Below are positions 1 through 10,400 of a stretch of 64,000 bases of DNA, piece by piece. A program made the position numbers and the translations under genes. Positions within the stretch are counted from its first letter, which is position 1. The number at the start of each line of letters is the position of its first letter. The notes beneath the pieces are model-generated. The model had not been told where the DNA came from, did no database searches, and saw nothing but the letters and a program-made list of their open reading frames with translations. Origin of the DNA: Taeniopygia guttata (taxonomy: Eukaryota; Chordata; Aves; Passeriformes; Estrildidae); NCBI RefSeq assembly GCF_048771995.1, contig NC_133026.1:58777001-58841000 (forward strand). Direction: 5' to 3'.

Positions 1-806
1 GTCCTGTCTCCTTTCCTCCTGGCACACTGGTAGCCGCAGGGTGAGCGGATGTGCAGAGCCTGCTGCCGAAGTCCAAAAGCAGCTATCCCTCTCCTTCCCT
101 CCTGGTAACACCAGGAAGTGTGTTTCTCCTTTGCTCCTGCTTCCCACAGCCCAGTCCAATCTGGTCCTCTGCAGGTTATGGTGACAGGTCAAACACAGAC
201 TAGAGATGTGGTTCCCTCTTCCATAACCAGAACACCCATCCAGCCCCCTCCACTGTGCCCATCTTTTCCATTTAGGGGTGTTTTTCATCCCCAAAACCCC
301 CTCCCATGATTCCACAGGATTATTTTGCATCCAGGTCCTAGTGTGGATGGGGTTGCAGGTGATTCCCAGGAGCAATTAGCTAATTAACATTTCAGTGTCA
401 GTACTTAGCCCAAGCCAAGTGTCCCAGCCAGGCTGTTTTGTTCATAACAAAGTCTGTTATTAAAATACAGCTCCTTTTCTTTTTGACTCTTTCATTTGAT
501 CTTACTCTGTGGACACTTTTAACACTGGGAAGGCCTTTTTATCTGAACCCAAGGAAAGGGCAACATAAAAAAGCGTGTGTTTGCTCCTTTGAGTGCAGCC
601 TGTGCTATCAGGAGCTGTGCCTTTTGGGAGATAACCCTGTCTTCCCTTCTCAAGCTCCATCTGAAAGGACAAAGTAGAAGCCTATGCTTTTGCATGAGCT
701 CAGCCTGAGCAGGCAGGGAGTGTCCCATCGGGGAGCTGCCTGTATGCCGCCTTGGTACTGCTGTAGCAGAGTTGGAGACCTAGTTATATCTGGAGCAAAT
801 GTGTGC

Positions 807-824
807 TTTTTTTTTTTTTTTTTT
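807..824. repeat. Poly(T) tract (18 bases)
   Basis: An uninterrupted run of 18 T followed directly by CAG, so it looks like a strong splice acceptor on the plus strand. The following 75 bases are open in one frame up to a weak GTAAAT. Nothing upstream or downstream supports a gene, and no retrocopy body was recognised on the other side. Confidence 0.8.
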
Positions 825-1788
825 CAGCTATTAAACTTCTCCTATCCTGTCAAAAGGAATCCTGAGGTCGACAATTTTGTTTTCCTCAGAAATGTATCAT
901 ATAAGTAAATTATAAAACACACAGAGAAAATAAAAAAGAAAGAAAAAAATTTTTAAATGGTCAAACATAGAGCATGATTCCCTGCTGTCCCATATTTTGG
1001 GGAAATAAGTTTGCATTGATGCATTGTGGATTAAATTTTCAGGAGCTCAAAGCAACTGTGTCTCTAAAGAAGCATCTGTAGATATCCTCTGCCTGAGAAT
1101 TTTTGAAAACTGAGCCAAAAGAGAAGAAAGCAACTAACTTAATTTCTGCACATTTACATGGTAATACTTTTCTCTAGCTCCAGGTGCCATATGCCAAGTC
1201 AGACCTCATAAAGGCTTGTATTAATTTAGTGCTTTGGTGTTTAATTTGTGCTAATTTAGGCTGGAGAAATGGTTACATGTTACTCACCATTCTTTTTCTT
1301 TAAAATTTTGTTAAATTTCATTGTGAAGAAAGCTTCTAAGTTTACTATAAGTTTACTGAGTTTCCTAAAAATCAGACCAGAACCAAAAGCAAGAAAACTG
1401 GTTTAGATAAAACAGGAAAAACATCTTCCAACAGTTAATAAAAATATGATAATTTTATATCCCAGTATTCAAAATGATACCCTAGTATTTCTACTACTTA
1501 CACTCAAACTGAACAGACATAACCAAAACATATAATATGCTTACTCCTTTAATATTTCTTTAGATTGGATCTCTTGGAAGAAACAAATACATTTACGACT
1601 TTAGCTCCTCACAGAAGCACCACTGAAATTCTGAGACTTTAGAAATCTTTCTGCCACTGCTGATTGGAACTGGTCAGGCACTTGACAAATGTTCAAGATA
1701 AAAAACAGAAATAGCAAAGAGTAACTGTCAGTGAAGTGCAGCCATTTAGCTGTTGCTGTTTTTCAGTCTTTTCATAGCTTCCAGTTCA

Positions 1789-1831
1789 GCATTTCAAAAT
1801 GCATTTCAAAATACATTTCAAAATGCATTTT
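1789..1831. repeat. 12-bp tandem repeat, about 3.5 copies
   Basis: The unit GCATTTCAAAAT is present at 1789-1800 and 1801-1812, as ACATTTCAAAAT at 1813-1824, and continues into a partial fourth unit. The copies are nearly identical, so this is a short, recent minisatellite within unique DNA. Confidence 0.9.
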
Positions 1832-4800
1832 CATTATGAACAGGAATGAAAAGGTGGGATTTGGAAAAACCTATTAAAAGTTCAGAAATACATTTGCTGA
1901 AGGTATAAGGAGTTTTCATTTGTGTCACACTTAAACCTTCTATGCATTTCTACAGCATTGTATATTAATGACTTTTATTAGAAGAAAAGTCAAAATATAA
2001 TCTAAACTGTAGAATTAGCACAACAAATTTGACAACAATCAAGCAAAAAAAAAAGTAATTGTTCATTTGAAATCTTTCCAATAAAATATATCATCAAGGT
2101 GGTCAAAAAGCACACTTCCATATGATAAATCTTCAGTACTCAACTGTTCCTTCAAGACTATGTCAAGTCATAGAAGCACACGAGCAGCACTTAAGGATAA
2201 GAACATCTTGGCCTGTGGGAAGGACCTTGCTTCATGTTATTGAAGCAACAGTGGAAAATTGATGCCTCTCTCAGTGGTAACCCAGTCAGCAATAGATGCT
2301 TTAAATGAAGAAGGAAAAGGGAGTGGCTGCTGTGTATCATTCCAATTGCACTTTTGATTTATGACTCACTTCAACCTCTCTGCTGAAACCTACATGAAAT
2401 CTACCACAACTGAATATTGTGGATTTTTCTCTCTTTAAAACTAAGCTATAATTACACTATCTGAGCCTGGTGTTATAATTACAACAGTTCAACTCCCTTA
2501 GGAAAACATTTTCATTTTAACTTCAAGATGAAGTTAAACAAAGTTAACTTCAGCAATGATCAACAGGTCCATGAGAGAAAACTGAAAGGAAATGTTAATG
2601 TCACAGGATCATGTAAGGGAGAGTAAGATTTATTCTGCTGTCAGTAATTAACTAAAAGTTTTGCATGTTTAGCAGTACCCAACCAGTAAATCTATTATTC
2701 AGGAGCACTCAGTGAAGTCAGTAAATTAGAATTTTGAAAGCTTTTTTTTCAGCCTCAAAAATATTGTAGTTATTCGAGTCATGAATGTTCTTATAAGCCA
2801 CCAAATGATGAGAAAGAGGTACATCTGCACAGTTCTTCACATGCAGGTACATGATACATGTGCTTTCCAATGCAGATGAATGCAAGCCAACTCAAGATCC
2901 AAAGTCATAAGGCATTGTTAGAAAGATGGAGCCTGGTTAGCACGGCTGCCTCTTCCAGACATGTTTATGGAGTCTGTAGACAAATTGTTCCCTTTTCTGG
3001 GGACGGGACATTGAGGAGAATAAGGGAACAGAGAGGAGAAAGAGCACTTTAACCCTTATTTGCTCTTTCATATTTTTTTTAAGGTTGTGTCTCTTAGAGG
3101 AATATCCAAGAGATGGGAAAATGGTGTACTTATTTATTTAAATTGTTCACATGCTCTCCATGTGCTTGGAACAGCCTAGAAGAAGTTGTTCCTCCCTACC
3201 AGCAGAGGTAAGACAGTTGTATCTTGCCATTAGACAAATTGTGACTCTAAATGTAGCCCATACTGGACTGTTTTGGAAAATTTAACAGAGGCAGACTTTG
3301 AAAAAAATGCTACCTGCAGGTACCAGTACCCATAAAGTGTAGGAAGTGTAAACTACTTTAAGGAGCAATGACAACTTTCAACATTTGGGAAAAGGCTCAA
3401 GATTTGTAGCCACCTTAGTAGAACACATGATATCAGTGTAATGTTAAGTAGATGTGAACTGAGAAATACAATGTTTATTTTCTGCCCTAGATTATTGCAA
3501 CATTAACGGTAGTGATGGCTTTCTCATCTCCAATGTCTCCTGGATGTCCCACTGAGTCTGCACAGAGGTATTTGTGCTGCCATTTACAGCTGTAATGTCA
3601 AGCCCTTTCACATATTCAAAGTTATCTATATACTGAAATCATGCCAGCAGAAAAAAAGAGCAGACAAAATCAGCTGAAAACTAGGTTTGATTCCACTTCT
3701 CCAGGCAGTGCTTCTGTCATACCAAGGGGTAGAATAGGACTAATGCCATCACCACCAATGTAAATGATCTTCAGCTGAGCTACTACGATGAAAAAGAACA
3801 AGTGTATTGTCAAAAAACAGAACACATGAAATGGTGTTTCAAGTTTCTTATTTGTCTGTTCTGCTAATAGTAATGAAATTTTATACATAGTAATATTGCT
3901 TAATACAATTTTAAAACAAAAATTTGTATAATCAAACACTATATTTCCATGGCATTAGGTTCTCTGGCTATGCTTTTATTACTAGCATCAACATTTCACT
4001 CCCGTAGAGAATGTAAGTAAAAAGTTTAAAAGGCCATGCCATTTTCATGATTTTTTTTATTATTTTGAAGCTGAACATAGGAACACATTGGTTTATGGAT
4101 GATAAACATATTGACTTCCTTTCCTTCTGGCTATGCCAGTTCTGGAATCAGGTGAATCTTTCACATGTTTCTTAATTGTTAGTCTAAAAGGGACAACATT
4201 ATTTCTTTTAATACAGTTTTAATATAGTAAATTCCTTTAATACATTACAATAAAATATTTCTTTGATATACAATTTTGTGCTGATCTATGTTTCAATATT
4301 TATTTCTCCCTCAAGTTTCTCTCCATAAAGAAATATATTATCTCTTTGACCTTCAATGTTATTCAGGTTTTTATTTTATCTTCTGTGCTTTTACTTCTGA
4401 CATTTGTTCTGCTTGGTATCTTTGCTGTTCTTTCTGTTTTCTTTGTTCCTTTTCTGTCCCCTTTGTATGTGTATGGTTTTAGTGACCTGGCAAAATAGTC
4501 ATCTGCAATATTCTTGAAGCTTATCCTGATGCTGCAATTCCTCTTACTTTAGGAGCTTAAAAGTTTTTAAGAAGTGTTTACATATGTGGGAGGCAGCCCT
4601 GGGGAGGATTCTCCAGGAATGCCATGGGAAACCACAATGGTGTAAAGAAAAGTATTGACCCTGGATTCCCGCCTTCCCCATGCAGATGCATGTATGTCTG
4701 TCATACACTGTACACTCCCCAGTTCATATCTGTCATCGGTTGTACTATCCCCCTATTCTAGAAAGTTCTCTGTTCTCGTTATTCACAAGGGTTCTCTCTG

Positions 4801-4920
4801 TAAACCACTCCTTCCCTTTTTCCCTCATTGGCCCAGTTTATGCCACTCCATCCCTGCTCCTCCCTTACACCCCTTCCCACTGGAGCTTTTGTACCCTAGC
4901 CACCCCTTCCCTTTCCCAGG

Positions 4921-4926
4921 TATATA
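4921..4926 (+). promoter_or_regulatory. LTR TATA box
   Basis: TATATA about 100 bases upstream of the LTR poly(A) signal, the spacing expected between the U3 promoter and the R-region signal. Whether it is active cannot be told from sequence. Confidence 0.5.
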
Positions 4927-5024
4927 CTCTGGCGCCTCCTTCCCCATTCTTGTAACCCGCTCCCCGTTGCGTGCCGGTGTCTCCCCGCTCCCACTCCTGT
5001 CTCCTTTGTCCTTGTTCTAGCTGC

Positions 5025-5030
5025 AATAAA
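5025..5030 (+). terminator. LTR polyadenylation signal AATAAA
   Basis: A canonical AATAAA in the R region of the solo LTR. Its orientation fixes the LTR on the plus strand. It could end host transcripts running through this locus. Confidence 0.55.
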
Positions 5031-5163
5031 CCCACGTGGATTGCAGCAGCTCAAGAGTCCTTTCATCTTTTGGTGGATATTTTATTACACTCTCCAGGCA
5101 CCTACAGACCAGCCAGCAGCAGGCTGTCCTGCGGGACTCAGCCCAGGGCCACCTGTATACATA

Positions 5164-6640
5164 TATGTTTTTGAAACATTTTTTCTGATGTCTCTTTGCC
5201 ATGTTCCCATTAACAGCTATCCTCCTGTGTCTTGGATCACAACTCAATTTGTTTTGTTGGTGTTTTTTTTTGACCTTGCTACATAGCTGCTTTTAGTTGC
5301 TTCCTGTATCTCACTTTGCTTCTCTCATTAATTCTGAACTTTCTTTTCATTATATTGAATCCTAAAAATACCATTCTGTAATTTCACTGCCTTGGATAAA
5401 AATATGAAATTATTTTAAATTATCGTGTGTTAAGGGCAAAGGATGATAAACTGCTGTACCAGATAGAAAGTTAGAATCCTAGTTAAATAATGTTTGACGA
5501 TGGATGATGTGTTTGTACCTCATAATGGTCTGCCTATTACCTTCTTGTAGAGGTTTGGGAGATAAGGTAGGAATATTTGTGGTCACATATGTATATGTAG
5601 AGGAGGTATATAGAGTATATCCAATCCCTAAACCAAAAACTGTGAGTCATGATAAGCAATGCTCCCTAGGGTTTTTTCAGTCCTGGGTCCTGATGGTATA
5701 TCAGTCTGATTATACAAAATAAAATGTGCTGACTTACATTAGATAAGGACCCTACACTGCTGTGTGAATTAAACTGGCTGTGATAGAGGGGAAACTGTGC
5801 AGGAGCAAAAGCTCTCCTTGTGCTTTTCCCAGTGATTGAGATTACCCTAGAGTGAACCAGTTTCCTTTAGATTAGGGAAGATTTATTCCAGTTTAAGTAA
5901 TGTTATTACACTACCAAAAGTATTTTTATCGCTTATGCAAACTGTTTCATTCCCTAGCATACTCCTTTTAACACCCAAGGCCTTGGTGCACATTTTCCAT
6001 CATTATTTTAAAAGGGATTTACTCCTTCTTAAAGAATAGAGCAAAATTCTTGGTATTATAAAATCACTGGGCATTGAAGTCTTATATTTATCCTTGGGCT
6101 TACTAGAGATGGCAGGGAGGTTGAGAGCATCTCTATGATTCAAACCTGATCTATAGGGATTGTCTTTTCTTTTTGAGAGAGAGATAATTCAGTCTGCAGA
6201 ATTGAGCTTGACAGAATTTTTTTTTGTCAATTATATATGAAGCTAGTATGCTATCAACTAGGGAGCTGGATAAAAAACTTCAAAATTCAATTTCTTTAAG
6301 GATCTTTAAGGCCTCAAAATTTAGCTGGAATCTTTTCTATCGAAAGTCTAAAACTTCATCTAACAACACAGCTTGACTCACGTCTGCATTACAAATTATT
6401 TACTGTGGTAAAAGTAAACACTTTTGTTTTCATGAAAGACCAGAGATCCAGTACTCTGCTTACTTTTATACTTATAACCACTTATTCCAGTGGGATGTTG
6501 ATTATTTGGGGGGGCTTTTCCAACTGCTGATTTTCGTATCAGACACCTTTCTTAATTCTTTACTCTGTGCAGGAGATGTTAGTAATCAGTCAAGTTTCAT
6601 CCGCAGCCTTAGAGGCATCTATCACTAATGTGAACACAAA
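5164..6640. other. Unique A+T-rich non-coding DNA
   Basis: Nothing recognisable lies between the solo LTR and the first CR1 copy. There is a short T/G-rich run near 5250-5275. No open frame longer than about 72 codons is confined to this stretch. Confidence 0.65.
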
Positions 6641-7470
6641 CATAGAATCATAGAATGTTAAGGGTTGGAAAGGACTTTAATGATCACCTATTCCCAACCC
6701 CCCTGTCATGGGCAGGGACATATCCCACTAGTTTGCTCAAAGCATTGTCCAGCCTGGCCAGGGTTGGGGCATCCAAAATCTCCTGTGCAACAAGTTACAA
6801 TGTCTTCCCACCCCCACAGTAAAGATTTTCTTCCTAATATCTAACCTAAATTTCCTCTCCTTTGGTTTATATACGTAACTCTTTGTCCTGTCACTACACT
6901 TCCTGACAAAGTCCCTCTCCAGATTTCCAGTAGGTCCTAGGCAGGTCCTGGAAGGTTGATCCCAGCTGAGCAGCCCCATCTCAACCTATCTTTGTAGGGG
7001 AAGTCTTCCAGTCCTCTTAGCAACTTTGTATTTCTCCTCTGGGCTTGCTTCAACAGTTTCATGTCTTTTTATGCTGGGACCCCAGAGCTGGGTGCAGCAC
7101 TCCAGGTGGGGTCTCACCAGAGCAGAGCAGAGCAGAGCAGAGCAGAGCAGAGCAGAGCAGAGCAGAGCAGAGGGGGAGAATCACCTCCTCTGACTGCTGG
7201 CCACGCTCCCTTGGATGCAGCCCAGGGCTCCCTTGGCTCTGGGCTGGGAGCACACACTGCTGGCTCACGTTGGGTTTTTCATCAACCATCACCCCCGGGT
7301 CCTTCTCCTCAGGGCTGCTCCCAGCCACCTCTCTGCCCAACCTGTGGGTGCTCCTGGGATTGCCCTGACCCATGTGCAGGACCCTGCACTTGGCTTTGAT
7401 GGACTTCTTGAGGTTTGCATGGGGCTACCTCTCCAACCTGTCCTCCATCCAGGTCCCTCTGGATGGCAGT
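6641..7470 (-). mobile_element. CR1 LINE, 5'-truncated copy
   Basis: A chicken-repeat-1 non-LTR retrotransposon reading on the minus strand. Its 3' end is at 6641, where the plus strand reads CATAGAATCATAGAATG, the complement of the CR1 tail, followed by the conserved GGTTGGAAAGGAC block. Decayed pieces of the C-terminal part of CR1 ORF2 can still be read on the minus strand: AIQRDLD near 7465-7445, GVMVDEKPNVSQQC at about 7295-7253, and RLDIRKKIFTV near 6847-6815. The frame is broken several times, so no product is possible. The 5' end is lost at about 7470, the usual result of incomplete reverse transcription. An AGAGC microsatellite has expanded inside it. Confidence 0.93.
7119..7172. repeat. 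(AGAGC)n pentanucleotide microsatellite inside CR1
   Basis: About ten perfect, uninterrupted AGAGC units. The array lies in the part of CR1 ORF2 where the minus strand would normally read the conserved YSALV motif. There the codons for Cys-Ser-Ala-Leu have been copied over and over, giving a repetitive Leu-Leu-Cys-Ser-Ala reading. It therefore grew by slippage from coding bases of a dead element, and its perfection suggests it is young or still variable. Confidence 0.95.
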
Positions 7471-10400
7471 CACAGGCATGGTAGAAATGAAAGCAAAATA
7501 GAGATTCTTTGATATAGTTTTTAAGAGTCCATGCATTCCTTTGTTCCTGCTGTAGCAGCTGTACAGGGACTGCATTTTCTTGCATTAACCTTTATTGAAA
7601 AAAAGATGGTTCTTCACATTGTTTTTCTCCTTGGTACTACTTTAAGACCAAAATAGAAACTAAACAGCAATGTCTATTTTGAGTAAAAAAAAAATTCAGA
7701 TTAACTGAATTTTAACTCTGTCTACAATCAAAGTACAGCAAAACAAAGGTCATGAAAATCCCTATATTTTCAGCTTCCAAAACAATCATGGAGAGATAGT
7801 CATAAACAGCAGATTGAATTAAATGACTAACAAAAAACAAGTTAAACTCTGACCTTTCATATAAAACTTTCCTAACATGCAAGGATTCAATCTGAATCAG
7901 GAGATACAGTCCAAGGATATGCTTTGTAGTCCTGTCTTCTTTAATTACTGCAGTGTCAGCTCAATGGTTCTGTGAATAAAGAAAGCTTTTTTATTTTTCC
8001 TTTTTTCTGAAGCTAACTAGCATATCATCTTCCTTGGCCTGTTTACCCTCAGCAGAGAAAAACATGTTGGAGAATTCAGGCATGAAGTGCGTGACATTTT
8101 GATGCTTTGATCTGACTGCTGCACACACAAGTGGTTAGGGCAAAAGTGAAATTTCTGGAGTGTTTTAACACAACAATGTCTTTTGTGGCTGAAAATATGT
8201 GTGTTTATGTTAAATGATCATATGCAGGCATATCTACATTTTGTCTTCAATATATCTTATTTTTCTTTCATTTTTCATATCTTACATATATTTTGGATCA
8301 CTATCTATGAAGCCACCTCCCTGTATGTGTTCCATTGTCCCTTTCCATTTTTCACTGGCCTAAGTTTTAAAATTTATATATAAATTTCTAAAACAACTCA
8401 GGACTAGTTCATGAACTCTAGATTTCACAGCTGACAATTTATTCTTTTTATACCATTTGTGCAGGTTTGTCCCCTGACAAAATCTTTAAACAGAATCCTG
8501 CACAAAAGCTTCTGTGTAAAAAGTTAACAATAAAGAGAGAAAGGGTAAGATTATTTCAGTCCATTGTGTACTAATGGAGAGAAAGCAGTGAGTGATATTC
8601 ATCCCTCCACATGCACCCCTGTGCCCCTGCCTGCAGCCTGGGTTTACTGAAGAAGTTCACAGTCTAAGGTCTTCCTAAAATCTGTAAAAAAGTGTAGCAT
8701 CTAGAAGGATTACAGTCATTATACATTAGCAGTTTTTCAGCTGTATTACCCAGCTGAATGTGGTATGTGGTCAGTATGAAGTTCTCAAATCAACTTCAAA
8801 CAGTATTATTATTGTTTAAGATTTGAAAGAGGTTAAAGATAAAGCCTTAGATTAAATGCTAGCGTGCAAATCAGGATATCCTATTAAATGGTTAATGATG
8901 ATCTAAGGCCTTCAGCATTCAGTTTATTGCTCTATAGCTAAAAATCATCTCACATCTCTGAAATATGTAGCAGGATTTTATAGCCTTATTTTTAGTCACT
9001 AAATGGACACCTTGCGCATTTAGTATCTATTAAGAATATTATCAGCATAATGAACAGTCATTAAGTGATTGTTGGTGATTATGCAGGTGATTATATTTGT
9101 GAGGAATTTAACACACATCCTGCATCTAAGTCCACACAGTTTATCACAATGTGATACTTCTTTATTAGAAAATAGTTTGGTTTGAGTTGAGACTAATTCT
9201 CAAATGCCGTCAGAGTGGATGGTCTAGCCCTTTATATATGCAAAATTACCATAAAAATTTAAACATGAAAGTTAAGTAAAATCAAAATACTATAGCCCTA
9301 GCCAAATTAAAATAGAATTAGAATTGTATGAATAAAGAATAATTATAATTCTTTACCTGTTTATAGGCATATTGTACAATTAAAAGAGCAAAATGTTGTT
9401 TTACATCTGAAATATAATTATCATGTGCAAAAACTGAAGTAAAGAACTTATGCTGGTTCACATAAAATAAACCATAGTTGCCAGCTTAAGAGACTAGCCT
9501 AATTGTCTCTTTCAAATTTGGCAGTCCCATGGTAGTTACTTCAGAAGAGCATTTTGCACTTAGCTGTTTTCCAGTTAACAAACATTTACCTGTTGATTAT
9601 ATTTTATTTTTCTTGCTCCTAAGATGGTAAATCTAATACCCTAAAATGGGCAGGCATGTGTGTCACAGTCAACATTATTATTTACAGCATTTTGTGAAAC
9701 TATAAGCAGTGATGTTCGGTTTCCTTTCATAGCAAATGATTTATGCTGGGAGATTTTAATAGCTTTGTATTACCTTCTGACATGAGATCCGTTAAGATGT
9801 CACAGCCACCGTGTACTTATCTTTTTCACTTTGTGTTTTGGGGAGGGGGAGGATATTGGATCAGATGCACTCACAGGGTATGGGATGAGTTTGTTATTAT
9901 TGGTGCACGCATGGAAGACATTTCATTCATTTATTGCTTGATCTTCAGCCTTTTGAGGTCACTAGACAAACTTCTGTTGACTCAAGTGGTGCTGGATCAG
10001 GCTCTCAGAAAGCTGACAAATGTTATCTAGTTCTTGTCAACAGTAAAAAAGAGGAAAGTCAGTGTGAGCTACAAAAACCAACTACTTAAGCCTGGAAAGA
10101 AAATGTCTACTTCCAACTTGTTTAAACCAGGAAAAATTTCAAAAACCAACAATAATTAGAAAATAATAATAAAGAAATCCTTTTTCCAAACTGCATTTTT
10201 TCCCTAGCTTCCCTTTTTGATGTTTTTCACAGAACATTTTTGCTGCCCTTTTTGTCACTTCCCAGGCTCTTCAGCTAACTATCAGGCTCCTAAAAATGCC
10301 ATTCAGTGTTTTTTTCACCCTTCACAAAAGAGTATACTCACCTGCCATGTTGGGCCTTCTTCTCAGATTTTCTTTATTGTCTTGTCTGCTTCTACTGCTA

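Larger units (their letters stand above)
1..4584. other. Unique A+T-rich non-coding DNA
   Basis: No recognisable gene, RNA or transposon end was found here. The first 760 bases or so are richer in C and G than the rest and contain pyrimidine-rich runs, but no LTR ends, poly(A) signal or CR1 tail could be recognised. From about 900 to 4580 the DNA is A+T-rich with frequent stops in all frames. Two local features are listed separately: a T tract at 807-824 and a 12-bp tandem repeat at 1789-1831. Open frames of 63-91 codons here show no domain or compositional sign of coding. Confidence 0.7.
4585..5157 (+). mobile_element. Solo LTR of an endogenous retrovirus
   Basis: This 573-bp block has the layout of a retroviral LTR on the plus strand. 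It begins TGTGGGAGGC, has a C/T-rich U3 with an inverted CCAAT box (CATTGG, 4826-4831), a TATATA box at 4921-4926 and an AATAAA signal at 5025-5030, followed by a U5-like stretch. The hexamer TACATA flanks it on both sides (4579-4584 and 5158-5163), as expected for a 6-bp target duplication. The right end reads TGTA rather than the canonical CA, so that border may have mutated or be off by a few bases. No primer-binding site, gag, pol or env sequence follows, so this is a solo LTR left by LTR-LTR recombination. The family name is not assigned. Confidence 0.72.

Noticed and set aside
7045..7399. Overlapping open frames of 104-112 codons on both strands
   Set aside because: Created by the stop-free AGAGC microsatellite within a dead CR1 copy.
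10276..10341. Minus-strand exon with a perfect CAG/GTGAGT donor
   Set aside because: No acceptor with a pyrimidine tract, and the peptide is a short Arg/Asn-rich reading of A-rich sequence.
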